Below, piece after piece: positions 39,119-46,889 of a DNA stretch of 64,000 nucleotides. This DNA comes from Bacillota bacterium (GTDB lineage: Bacteria > Bacillota > Clostridia > Lachnospirales > Lachnospiraceae): contig JAEVYY010000027.1 in the NCBI GenBank assembly GCA_023392535.1, forward strand, positions 1 to 64,000. Direction: 5' to 3'. The translations under genes and the position numbers were made by a program. Each line of letters opens with the position of its first letter. Position 1 is the first letter of the stretch. The notes beneath the pieces were generated by a model. The model did no database searches. It saw only the letters and a list, made by a program, of their open reading frames with translations, and was not told where the DNA came from.

Positions 39119-39961
39119 TTATTTAATAGCTCTACCGTCTCTTCTTCTTACAATCAACTTATTAGACGCTTTCTTTTTCTTACGTGTCTTTAAGCCGAGT
39201 GCTGGTTTGCCCCAAGGTGTGCAAGGTCCGGAGCGTCCGATAGGAGCTCTACCTTCACCACCACCATGTGGATGGTCATTCGGGTTCATAACAGAACCAC
39301 GAACTGTAGGTCTGATACCCATGTGACGTTTACGGCCAGCTTTACCGATATTGATAAGGCTATGGTCACCATTTCCAACAACACCGATGGATGCTCTGCA
39401 AATAATCGGAACCATTCTCATTTCTCCTGATGGTAATCTAAGTGTTGCATACTTTCCTTCTTTTGCCATCAACTGTGCGCTGTTTCCTGCAGAACGAACC
39501 ATTTGTCCGCCTTTTCCAGGATATAATTCAATATTGTGTACTTGTGCACCAACTGGTATTTCTGATAATGGCAAGCAGTTGCCCACTTTAACTTCTGCAG
39601 TCGATCCATTCATTACTTTCATACCATCTGTCAATCCTTCAGGTGCAAGTATATAAGCTTTTTCCCCATCTGCATAGCAGATCAAAGCAATATTTGCAGT
39701 TCTGTTTGGATCGTATTCAATACCAATTACAGTTGCTTCAATACCATCTTTGATTCTTTTGAAATCAATATTTCTATATTTTCTTCTACATCCACCGCCA
39801 TGATGTCTTACGGTTATTTTACCTTGATTGTTACGACCAGCATTTTTGCTAAGTGAAGTACAAAGAGACTTTTCCGGTACTGACTTTGTAATTTCAGCGA
39901 AATCTGAACCAGTCATATTTCTTCTGGAAGGTGTATATGGGTTAAATGTCTTAATTCCCAT
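39119..39961 (-). CDS. rplB: 50S ribosomal protein L2
   Basis: 280 residues. GIKTFNPYTPSRRNMTGSDF, the central GRNNQGKITVRHHGGGCRRKYR and the C-terminal VRGSVMNPNDHPHGGGEGRAPIGR with the functionally important His. Essential for subunit joining and peptidyl transferase assembly. An unusually long spacer of 224 bases separates it from rplW. Confidence 0.98.
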   Translation of the reverse strand: MGIKTFNPYTPSRRNMTGSDFAEITKSVPEKSLCTSLSKNAGRNNQGKITVRHHGGGCRRKYRNIDFKRIKDGIEATVIGIEYDPNRTANIALICYADGEKAYILAPEGLTDGMKVMNGSTAEVKVGNCLPLSEIPVGAQVHNIELYPGKGGQMVRSAGNSAQLMAKEGKYATLRLPSGEMRMVPIICRASIGVVGNGDHSLINIGKAGRKRHMGIRPTVRGSVMNPNDHPHGGGEGRAPIGRSGPCTPWGKPALGLKTRKKKKASNKLIVRRRDGRAIK

Positions 39962-40185
39962 GATTATTTCTCCTTTCGATATAGATCTGTATCCCTACAA
40001 ATCCAGTTTATTCTCACGCTTTACTGCGTATATATGCGATAAGCAGAGTCAAGATGAATGATTTAGAATTTTTGGTGCTCGCATCAAAAATCTAAATAAT
40101 TTATTTTGACGAGCAACACGACCGAGAAGCTATGCTTCGAGGCTCTGAGGTTTAAGCTCATTGCTCACCGCCATCATTTCACTTC
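39962..40185 (-). other. Structured spacer between rplW and rplB
   Basis: rplW and rplB are normally a few bases apart. Here 224 bases intervene. On the minus strand they hold a GAGCAA...TTGCTC stem enclosing GAAGC-ATA-GCTTC (about 40165-40110), then a bulged TTTAGATTTTTG/CAAAAATTCTAAA stem (about 40095-40060). A 15-codon reading frame near 40175 has no convincing ribosome binding site. The segment resembles an inserted palindromic element or an RNA regulator. Confidence 0.5.
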
Positions 40186-40485
40186 TTATAGCCCTGCGAA
40201 AATCTCAATTTCTTTGCTGTCTGCTGTTAATTGAACGATCGCTTTTTTAGTCTTGGCTGTTTTTCCTGTAATAGCACCACGTCTTTTATTTTTGCCATCT
40301 AAGTTCATAGTGTTGACATTCTTAACTTTTGTTCCAGCGAACATTTTTTCAACTGCTTCTTTAATTTGAGATTTATTAGCTTCTGTGTGCACTAAGAAAG
40401 TATATTTTTTCTCGCCCATGCCAGCCATACTTTTTTCAGTGACAACTGGTTTGAGGATTACGTCATAGTATTTAATATTTGCCAT
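40186..40485 (-). CDS. rplW: 50S ribosomal protein L23
   Basis: 99 residues. YYDVILKPVVTEKSM, KYTFLVHTEANKSQIKEAVEKMF and KVKNVNTMNLDGKNKRRG are diagnostic. Docking site for trigger factor and SRP at the tunnel exit. Start overlaps the rplD stop by 1 base. Confidence 0.97.
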   Translation of the reverse strand: MANIKYYDVILKPVVTEKSMAGMGEKKYTFLVHTEANKSQIKEAVEKMFAGTKVKNVNTMNLDGKNKRRGAITGKTAKTKKAIVQLTADSKEIEIFAGL

Positions 40486-41105
40486 TATGCGTACACCTCC
40501 TCGATATTTTGTGCTGCCGCCCTGGTAAGGATAATGGTTCCAGCTTTCATGATATCATACACATTAATTGTATTTGTTAATGTTGTTTGAACTGTAGGTA
40601 TATTTCTTGCAGATAAGACAACATTTTTATCGTTATCTTTCAAAACAACAAGTGCTTTGTTCACTTTCAAGTTGTCTAAAACTACCTGGAAGTTTTTTGT
40701 CTTAATTGAATCAAATGCAAGCTCATCAATCACAATCAATTTATTTTCTTGCACTCTGCTTGTTAATGCTGATTTAAGAGCGATTCTCTTCTCTTTTCTA
40801 TTTAATTTAAAAGAGTAATCTCTTGGTACCGGAGCAAATACAACGCCGCCTCCTGTCCATTGTGGAGATCTTGTCGAACCTTGTCTTGCATGACCCGTTC
40901 CTTTTTGTCTCCATGGTTTTCTTCCACCACCGGAAACTTCAGAACGTGTTTTTGCCTTCTGTGTTCCCTGACGATTATTTGCAAGTTGTTGAACAACAGC
41001 CATGTGTACTAAGTGTTCATTTACTGCAACACCAAACACAGCATCGTTCAAGTCGATTTTTTCAACTTCTTTGCCTTCCATATTATAAACAGATACTTTT
41101 GCCAT
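40485..41105 (-). CDS. rplD: 50S ribosomal protein L4
   Basis: 206 residues. The conserved loop QGTQKAKTRSEVSGGGRKPWRQKGTGHARQGSTRSPQWTGGGVVFAP reaches into the exit tunnel; the rest forms a globular domain. In E. coli L4 also represses the S10 operon. A long structured leader before rpsJ could play a similar role here. Confidence 0.97.
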   Translation of the reverse strand: MAKVSVYNMEGKEVEKIDLNDAVFGVAVNEHLVHMAVVQQLANNRQGTQKAKTRSEVSGGGRKPWRQKGTGHARQGSTRSPQWTGGGVVFAPVPRDYSFKLNRKEKRIALKSALTSRVQENKLIVIDELAFDSIKTKNFQVVLDNLKVNKALVVLKDNDKNVVLSARNIPTVQTTLTNTINVYDIMKAGTIILTRAAAQNIEEVYA

Positions 41106-41131
41106 CTGAATGATCCTCCTTTCATCCTAAA

Positions 41132-41815
41132 TTAAGCTTCTACTTTTGTAGTTTCTTTAATTGTTACTAAAGCTTTTTTAGGTCCTGGTACTGCACCTTT
41201 AACTAAAAGTAAATTCTTTTCTGCGTCAATTCTTATCACTTCAAGATTTTGAACAGTAACTTTCTTGCATCCCATGTGTCCTGGCATTCCTTTTCCTTTG
41301 AACACTTTGCTCGGAGAAGAACAAGCACCATTGGAACCTTGGTGACGGTGGAACTTAGAACCATGCGCCATAGGTCCTCTGGATTGACCATGTCTCTTAA
41401 TAGCACCCTGGAATCCTTTACCTTTAGAAATAGCAGATACATCAATTTTATCTCCAGCCGCAAAAATATCGGCTTTGATTTCTTGTGCTAATGCATATTC
41501 TGAAGCGTTTTCAAATTTGAATTCTCTCACAAACCTTTTTGAAGTAACACCCGCCTTTGCAAAATGTCCTTTTTGTGCTTTGTTAACACCATGTCTGTGA
41601 ATCACTTCTTTTTTACCTGCAGCGTCTTTGTTGACAATTCTTTCTTTTTTGTCAGTAAAGCCAACCTGAACTGCCATGTAACCGTCATTTTCAACCGTTT
41701 TGACCTGAGTTACAACACATGGTCCTGCCTGAAGTACAGTTACAGGAATGAGCACACCGTCTTCGTTGAAAATTTGAGTCATTCCGACTTTCGTCGCTAA
41801 AATTGCTTTTTTCAT
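41132..41815 (-). CDS. rplC: 50S ribosomal protein L3
   Basis: 227 residues, slightly longer than most. KAILATKVGMTQIFNEDGVLIPVTVLQAGPCVVTQVKT and RHGQSRGPMAHGSKFHRHQGSNGACSSPSKVFKGKGMPGHMG are diagnostic. One of the first proteins in 50S assembly. Between rpsJ and rplD. Confidence 0.97.
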   Translation of the reverse strand: MKKAILATKVGMTQIFNEDGVLIPVTVLQAGPCVVTQVKTVENDGYMAVQVGFTDKKERIVNKDAAGKKEVIHRHGVNKAQKGHFAKAGVTSKRFVREFKFENASEYALAQEIKADIFAAGDKIDVSAISKGKGFQGAIKRHGQSRGPMAHGSKFHRHQGSNGACSSPSKVFKGKGMPGHMGCKKVTVQNLEVIRIDAEKNLLLVKGAVPGPKKALVTIKETTKVEA

Positions 41816-41872
41816 TACTTTACCTCCTGTTTTTTCTACAGCGGATCCTGACGGATCATACTAGTAGGGGCC

Positions 41873-42190
41873 TTATTTGTTTTTCATTTTGATGTCAATG
41901 TATACACCAGCTGGCATTTCTAATCTTTGCAATGCATCAACAGTCTTTGGTGTAGGCATAATGATATCGATCAGTCTTTTGTGTGTTCTCTGTTCGAACT
42001 GTTCTCTGGAATCCTTGTATTTATGAACCGCTCTTAAAATTGTAACTACTTCCTTCTTCGTCGGAAGTGGCACCGGTCCGCTTACTTGTGATCCGTTTTT
42101 CTTAACTGTTTCGATAATTTTTTTGGCAGATGCATCAACCAATTGATGATCATATGCTTTTAGTGTAATTCTCATTACTTGACTTGCCAT
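41873..42190 (-). CDS. rpsJ: 30S ribosomal protein S10
   Basis: 105 residues from ATG 42190, with AAGGAGG 11 bases upstream. The frame is open further upstream but runs through the structured leader. MRITLKAYDHQLVDASAKKI, SGPVPLPTKKEVVTILRAVHKYKDSREQFEQRTHKRLIDI and MPAGVYIDIKMK are diagnostic. First gene of the S10 operon; also NusE in antitermination. Confidence 0.97.
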   Translation of the reverse strand: MASQVMRITLKAYDHQLVDASAKKIIETVKKNGSQVSGPVPLPTKKEVVTILRAVHKYKDSREQFEQRTHKRLIDIIMPTPKTVDALQRLEMPAGVYIDIKMKNK

Positions 42191-42446
42191 AAAAAAAGTC
42201 GCCTCCTTTTCGCACTTTATTAGTAAGTACGACAAGCGGTGACTGTACACTCTCCCGTGTGTGTCGTATAACAAACACTAACTCACACGTTGTTTCTACT
42301 TGTATACAAGTAGACATTCTCTCTCTGTACAGTGACTTGTCGCCAGTTTCTTTGAGTCAATCTTGTTGACCCTTGACATTCGCTCCACGGAAAACCTACC
42401 ATATCCTGGTAGCAACCTCACGTTTCATCGCTATCATGCCACAGCA
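42191..42446 (-). ncRNA. Long structured leader of the S10 operon
   Basis: About 255 transcribed bases between the promoter and rpsJ fold strongly by eye. A long-range stem pairs 42326-42342 with 42230-42249 (CGACAAG and ACTGTACA blocks around an internal loop). It encloses the perfect palindrome TCTACTTGTATACAAGTAGA (42295-42314) and a CGTGTG/CACACG hairpin. Upstream are a GAGTCAA/TTGACCC stem and CTACCAGGATATGGTAG. Position and size suggest ribosomal-protein autoregulation (L4 in E. coli), but the fold differs from the known one. Confidence 0.6.
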
Positions 42447-42452
42447 ATATTT

Positions 42453-42481
42453 AGTATACATTAGAAAAAGAGGTTTTTCAA
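42453..42481 (-). promoter_or_regulatory. S10 operon promoter
   Basis: On the minus strand TTGAAA (42481-42476), a 17-base spacer and TATACT (42458-42453). The block TTGAAAAACCT is shared with the tuf promoter at 49203-49231. The -35 lies inside the putP terminator hairpin. Confidence 0.8.
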
Positions 42482-42492
42482 CCCCTTTTTTT
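42464..42492 (-). terminator. putP terminator overlapping the S10 promoter
   Basis: AAAAAGGGGTT and AACCTCTTTTT form a stem with one G-U pair around a short A-rich loop, ending in a T-run on the minus strand, 14 bases past the putP stop codon. The same bases carry the S10 -35. Confidence 0.7.
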
Positions 42493-42505
42493 AATATTTT
42501 TATAA

Positions 42506-44041
42506 TTATTTTATGATCGCACTGTCTACTGATTCAAACTCTCTTATAATCTCTTCACTTGGCTCTTTCGTCAAAAGACTTACCACAACAATAAACAGGG
42601 ACGATATTATAAATGCAGGTAGTAACTCATAAATATTCCAAATACCTCCCAGTGGTCTAATCATAAACTTCCATACAAAAATCATGATACCGCCGCTTAA
42701 CATACCTGCAAGCGCCCCATGGAGATTGGTTCTTTTCCAAAATAGCGAAAATAGCATGACCGGTCCAAATGCTGCTCCGAATCCCGCCCATGCAAATGAT
42801 ACAATTGCGAACACGGAACTAGTTTGATTTCTTGCTATGAACATACCAATAAAGGATATCACCAAAACCGTAATACGTGCAATGATCATAGATGCTTTAT
42901 CACTTAGCGATTTGAAAAATACTTCTTTAATAATATTCTGTGACACACTGGATGAAGCTGCTAACAATTGTGAATCTGCTGTCGACATGGTAGCCGCCAA
43001 GATGCCCGCGAGAATAACTCCTGCTATAAGAGCTGCTAGTACACCATGCTTACTTAAAGCAGAAGAAACTGCAATAATGATCGTTTCCGGATCTTTTAAG
43101 GTAGGAATGGCACCAACTTTGCTCATTGCGTTCCCGGCAACCCCTATAAAAACTGCTACAAACATAGCAATAACCACCCACACTGTGGCAATTCTTCTGG
43201 ACAGTGTCAATTTATTTTCATCTTCAATCGCCATAAATCTTAATAAAATGTGAGGCATTCCGAAATATCCAAGTCCCCATGCCATCGTAGAAATTGCCAT
43301 AATAAATCCATACGGGGTAGCTGTACCATTTTCCACATTGTGCATAGCTGTTAAACTCAAATAACCGGATAGTGATGCTGCATTGCTCATAACTGCATCC
43401 ATACCTCCCGCAGATATAGTTCCATAGCCCAAAACAATAATAATGGCCATCGTCATAATAATACTTTGCAGGAAGTCAGATGTACTGGCTGCCATGAATC
43501 CTCCCAAAGTCGTATATGCAACAATGACGCCCGCACTGATGATCATTGCGACCAGATAGTCCACCCCGAAAAGACTGGCAAATAATTTACCACAGGCTGC
43601 AAAACCAGATGCCGTGTATGGTACAAAGAAAATAATAATTACGACCGCCGCAATAACGGATAATATTTTTTTCTCATCTCGGTAACGATTCGAAAAAAAC
43701 ACTGGAATCGTAGTGGCATTTCCCGCTACCACGGTATAACGGCGTAACCTTTTTGCTACAATCAGCCAATTAAAGTAAGTTCCAAGCGCTAATCCAATCG
43801 CTGTCCATGTCGCGTCTGCGATGCCAGTAAGATATGCAACTCCTGGTAAACCCATTAACAACCAGCTACTCATATCAGATGCTTCTGCACTCATGGCTGT
43901 TACAAAAGGTCCTAACTTTCTTCCTCCCAGATAAAAATCATCTGTATTCTCATTTTTCTTAGCATAATTAATACCAATGCCTATTACTATAAGCAGATAT
44001 GCCGTAATTGATATTAAAATACAAATATTTGAACTACTCAT
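42506..44041 (-). CDS. putP: Sodium/proline symporter PutP
   Basis: 511 residues, about 13 membrane segments, SSS family. Signatures: DDFYLGGRKLGPFVTAMSAEASDMSSWLLMGLPG near the start (Na+ site), GGFMAASTSDFLQ, and the central ILAATMSTADSQLLAASSSVSQNI. PutP members import proline with Na+ for nutrition or osmoprotection. Upstream on the same strand lies a TetR gene. No put catabolic genes are nearby. It is inserted between tuf and rpsJ. Confidence 0.93.
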   Translation of the reverse strand: MSSSNICILISITAYLLIVIGIGINYAKKNENTDDFYLGGRKLGPFVTAMSAEASDMSSWLLMGLPGVAYLTGIADATWTAIGLALGTYFNWLIVAKRLRRYTVVAGNATTIPVFFSNRYRDEKKILSVIAAVVIIIFFVPYTASGFAACGKLFASLFGVDYLVAMIISAGVIVAYTTLGGFMAASTSDFLQSIIMTMAIIIVLGYGTISAGGMDAVMSNAASLSGYLSLTAMHNVENGTATPYGFIMAISTMAWGLGYFGMPHILLRFMAIEDENKLTLSRRIATVWVVIAMFVAVFIGVAGNAMSKVGAIPTLKDPETIIIAVSSALSKHGVLAALIAGVILAGILAATMSTADSQLLAASSSVSQNIIKEVFFKSLSDKASMIIARITVLVISFIGMFIARNQTSSVFAIVSFAWAGFGAAFGPVMLFSLFWKRTNLHGALAGMLSGGIMIFVWKFMIRPLGGIWNIYELLPAFIISSLFIVVVSLLTKEPSEEIIREFESVDSAIIK

Positions 44042-44225
44042 CCTGTATTTCCTCTTTCTTCTATTAATATATGTACAAAGAAATTTATAACATATAATAA
44101 ATCAGAACGCAATACAGAACAAATACTAGACTATAGTTTATACTGCAATTTAATCTTTCTGCTTTTTTTCATATATAGATTGATTTCTTCACAAGAATTT
44201 TTATAATAATTATCGTATAATTATT

Positions 44226-44810
44226 TCATACTTTTCTAATTCTATTTAAAAAAAATGGCATAAACTTCTTTGAATATTCACTTAACGAATATTCACCATT
44301 ACCAAGACACCAATCATACATGATCCCACGTTCACATAGTGCATAGTATTTAACAATCTCATTTACCGTTAATTCTTCTGTCAATTCCTCTTTCTGTTTC
44401 CCTTCCGCCACTATCCTGCGCAAAAGCTTATAATATACTCTATTGTGATCCAGCAAATGTTTTTCTCCTTTTGTTGTCAGCTGCGTAGAAAAGAGTCTGC
44501 ATAACAATTCGAAATCTACGGTATCTTCAATCATTTGGAACAATTCATAATTTAAATATAGTAATATCTCATAACTTCCTTTATCTTGTAGCAGATGCTC
44601 GTTTAGCTCTTCATATTTCTCATCGAACATATAAGATAATGAACTTAGCAGCGCATCTTTTCCTTCAAAATAGTGATAAAAAGATCCTTTGGAGGTCCCT
44701 GATTCTGCTATTATCTCATCTATTGTTGTATATTCGTATCCCTGATCATAAAAAAGTTTCCATGCTGCTGCTACAATTTTACTTTTTGTTTTTAATATTT
44801 TTTTTGCCAT
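44226..44810 (-). CDS. TetR/AcrR-family regulator
   Basis: 194 residues. N-terminal TetR HTH: TKSKIVAAAWKLFYDQGYEYTTIDEIIAESGTSKGSFYHYFEGKDALLSSL. The helical ligand domain (about 60-190) has no recognised relatives by eye. Divergent from the methyltransferase gene and 184 bases upstream of putP on the same strand; either could be its target. Inducer is unknown. Confidence 0.88.
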   Translation of the reverse strand: MAKKILKTKSKIVAAAWKLFYDQGYEYTTIDEIIAESGTSKGSFYHYFEGKDALLSSLSYMFDEKYEELNEHLLQDKGSYEILLYLNYELFQMIEDTVDFELLCRLFSTQLTTKGEKHLLDHNRVYYKLLRRIVAEGKQKEELTEELTVNEIVKYYALCERGIMYDWCLGNGEYSLSEYSKKFMPFFLNRIRKV

Positions 44811-44893
44811 ACTTCTCCTCTATGAACATATTTTTTCTCAGATAATAATAGTAATTGTTTTATTTTATCATATCGCACAATACAGTTCAATTA

Positions 44894-44902
44894 TGCTATA
44901 AT
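44894..44902 (+). promoter_or_regulatory. Extended -10 promoter of the methyltransferase gene
   Basis: TGCTATAAT on the plus strand, about 50 bases upstream of the ATG at 44955, which is preceded by GAAGGAG. There is no strong -35. Confidence 0.6.
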
Positions 44903-44954
44903 GAGTGAACGGGTCAGCGTTTGACAACTACAAATACTTGAAGGAGCATATTAT

Positions 44955-45815
44955 ATGTGGATTGCAGATAATTGGAGAGATTATGAAGTGTTAGATACAT
45001 CAACAGGTGAAAAGCTAGAACGCTGGGGAAAATACGTCCTGGTTCGACCAGATCCACAGGTGATCTGGACAACCCCTCATAAGCATGCTGGTTGGAAAAA
45101 TAAAAATGGACACTATCACCGAAGCAGTAATGGCGGTGGCGAATGGGAATTTATAAATCTTCCAAAGGAATGGCAGATTCACTATCAAGAATTAACATTT
45201 AATCTTAAGCCTTTTAGCTTTAAACATACCGGGATTTTCCCGGAACAGGCTACAAACTGGGATTGGTTTTCACAAATTATCAAGAATGCGGACCGGCCGC
45301 TTAAGATATTAAATCTTTTTGCTTACACTGGAGGCGCCACTTTGTCCGCTGCAAAAGCAGGCGCAAGCGTTACACATGTAGATGCCTCTAAAGGAATGGT
45401 GAATTGGGCAAAAGAAAATGCAGTATCTTCTCAGTTGCAAGATGCTCCAATTCGTTGGTTGGTGGATGACTGTATTAAATTTGTGGAAAGGGAGATTCGG
45501 AGAGGAAATACGTATGATGGAATTATCATGGATCCTCCTTCTTACGGACGTGGCCCCAAAGGGGAAATATGGAAAATAGAGGAATCAATCTATCCATTCA
45601 TCGAATTAGCAACTAAAGTTTTATCGAAAGAGCCTGCCTTTTTTTTAATCAATTCTTATACAACTGGTCTTCAGCCGGCAGTACTTACTTACATGATGCA
45701 GACTGCTATATCCTCAAAATTCGGGGGGGAAGTAGAAGCCAGTGAGATAGGACTTCCTGTCACTGATAATGGTCTTGTATTGCCTTGCGGTGCTTCTGGT
45801 CGCTGGTTTAAATAA
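44955..45815 (+). CDS. SAM-dependent RNA methyltransferase, RlmI/RlmK-like
   Basis: 286 residues. An N-terminal part rich in Trp (MWIADNWRDYEVLDTSTGEKLERWG, IWTTPHKHAGWKNKNGHYHR) precedes a class I methyltransferase fold. Motif I is NLFAYTGGATLSAAKAGASVTHVDASKG and motif IV is DPPSYGRGPKGE, as in the RlmI family that makes m5C in 23S rRNA. It is shorter than RlmI and lacks a PUA domain and the catalytic Cys pair, so rRNA m2G/m7G or another substrate is possible. Monocistronic, with a strong terminator. It lies among translation genes, consistent with a role in RNA modification. Confidence 0.85.
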   Translation: MWIADNWRDYEVLDTSTGEKLERWGKYVLVRPDPQVIWTTPHKHAGWKNKNGHYHRSSNGGGEWEFINLPKEWQIHYQELTFNLKPFSFKHTGIFPEQATNWDWFSQIIKNADRPLKILNLFAYTGGATLSAAKAGASVTHVDASKGMVNWAKENAVSSQLQDAPIRWLVDDCIKFVEREIRRGNTYDGIIMDPPSYGRGPKGEIWKIEESIYPFIELATKVLSKEPAFFLINSYTTGLQPAVLTYMMQTAISSKFGGEVEASEIGLPVTDNGLVLPCGASGRWFK

Positions 45816-45823
45816 TTTCCTAT

Positions 45824-45880
45824 TAAAACAAGAAAGCAACTTGTCCATGCAAGGACAAATTGCTTTCTTACTTGTTTTAA
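45824..45880. terminator. Bidirectional terminator after the methyltransferase gene
   Basis: A long hairpin with AAACAAGAAAGCAA and TTGTCC on one side and near complements on the other (ATGCAA loop), ending CTTGTTTTAA. It overlaps the stop codon of the convergent small membrane protein gene. Confidence 0.8.
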
Positions 45881-46230
45881 AATCCACTTGCAACTGATGC
45901 AACTGAGATACCTGCAATAATAACAAATAATATTGCAGCCCCAAATATAATAGCCGCCCATATAAGGGATGCTTTAAAATAGTTTGATTTGCTCTTTTTT
46001 TCACTGTTGCTGAATGCCCATACAAACATCATAATGAGGTTTACACAAGGAATACACATGACCAACATGACCATTAGCCAGTCGCTTACTGACATAGGCT
46101 CTTCCACATATGGCCGTTCTGAAAAATTTTCATAACTTGCCTGTTGATATTGTTGCTGTTGAAACACCTGCTGCTGATTTGGTGGTTCTACATTTTGATT
46201 TTGGTCGTAAAACGTATTGTTGTTATCCAT
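45877..46230 (-). CDS. Small membrane protein with Gln-rich N-terminus
   Basis: 117 residues from ATG 46230 (GGGGAGA upstream). The longer frame to 46299 only reads through a 47-bp repeat. The N-terminal ~45 residues are Gln/Asn/Tyr-rich (QQQVFQQQQYQQ). Two membrane segments follow: SVSDWLMVMLVMCIPCVNLIMMFVWAF and IWAAIIFGAAILFVIIAGISVASV, separated by a charged loop SNSEKKSKSNYFKA. Topologically like small CD225/DUF4870-type proteins, which often accompany DUF2752 genes such as the one upstream on the same strand. Function is unknown. Confidence 0.75.
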   Translation of the reverse strand: MDNNNTFYDQNQNVEPPNQQQVFQQQQYQQASYENFSERPYVEEPMSVSDWLMVMLVMCIPCVNLIMMFVWAFSNSEKKSKSNYFKASLIWAAIIFGAAILFVIIAGISVASVASGF

Positions 46231-46256
46231 ATTGTGGTTTCTCCCCTTCTTTTGTA

Positions 46257-46303
46257 CGCCGCTCGTCAAATGCTTTGCACTTGACTTCCTTGCGCTCATT
46301 ATA
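46257..46303. repeat. 47-bp direct repeat, copy 1
   Basis: Starts CGCCGCTCGTCAAATGC. It is 45 of 47 identical to the copy at 46336-46382, a 79-base period. Each unit contains a hairpin (GTCAA(G/A)TGC-AAA-GCA(T)TTGAC on the minus strand). It lies in the spacer between two minus-strand membrane-protein genes. Looks like a REP-type palindromic repeat. Confidence 0.75.
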
Positions 46304-46335
46304 ACCTGAACTTAATGCTGTTCATGATCAGCATT

Positions 46336-46382
46336 CGCCGCTCGTCAAATGCTTTGCACTTGACTCTCTTGCGCTCATTATA
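46336..46382. repeat. 47-bp direct repeat, copy 2
   Basis: Second copy of the element at 46257-46303; only TTCC/CTCT-type changes at two positions. Its right end overlaps the stop region of the DUF2752 gene. Between the copies lies a further small dyad (GCTGTTCATGATCAGC). Confidence 0.75.
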
Positions 46383-46853
46383 TCATAGCAATCCAATCTT
46401 ACGCAATAATTCCTCATAAAAATCAAAGGTATCTGCTAAGATACTATGCCTAGTATAAACCATTGGCGCATAGCTTGGAAAAGTATGCATCATCCGATAT
46501 CCATATAAAAGCAGCATCATTATAATCAGAAGCAGTCCCAAATACTTTACTTCTTTCATTTTTTTGCAACACCAATATCTTCTATATAGAAACCAGACCC
46601 CTAGAAGAATCCACCCAATAGCAAGTGGGTTCAAATTCCAGGATCTGTGTATCTGTCCTGTGAGCATAAAAAATACAGCCCTGGTCATTCCACATCCTGG
46701 ACAGGGAAATCCGGTCACGATCACCATTGGACAAAATGCATGAAAATACTGTTTGACACATAGATAGAATATAATAAAACTAATGATCGCCCATCTATAT
46801 GTAATAATGTCTTCTTTTATTTTTTTTAGAAAAAGTATGATATGTTTTCTCAT
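46383..46853 (-). CDS. DUF2752 membrane protein
   Basis: 156 residues with about three membrane segments. The family signature is CPMVIVTGFPCPGCGMTRAVFFMLTGQIHRSWNLNPLA, with the Cys-Pro-Gly-Cys-Gly motif. DUF2752 proteins are widespread small membrane proteins of unknown role. It lies in tandem with the Gln-rich membrane protein gene, separated by the repeat pair, and the two may work together at the membrane. Confidence 0.85.
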   Translation of the reverse strand: MRKHIILFLKKIKEDIITYRWAIISFIIFYLCVKQYFHAFCPMVIVTGFPCPGCGMTRAVFFMLTGQIHRSWNLNPLAIGWILLGVWFLYRRYWCCKKMKEVKYLGLLLIIMMLLLYGYRMMHTFPSYAPMVYTRHSILADTFDFYEELLRKIGLL

Positions 46854-46889
46854 ATTACCTCTAAGGAAAGTGGGCTAATAGTAGTTATG

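Noticed and set aside
40130..40178. A 15-codon ORF in the rplW-rplB gap as a leader peptide
   Set aside because: It has no AGGAGG-like site and ends inside an inverted repeat; unlike the 17-kb leaders there is no second copy to support it.
46231..46299. N-terminal extension of the Gln-rich membrane protein
   Set aside because: It is a translation of the 47-bp repeat; GGGGAGA before ATG 46230 marks the real start.
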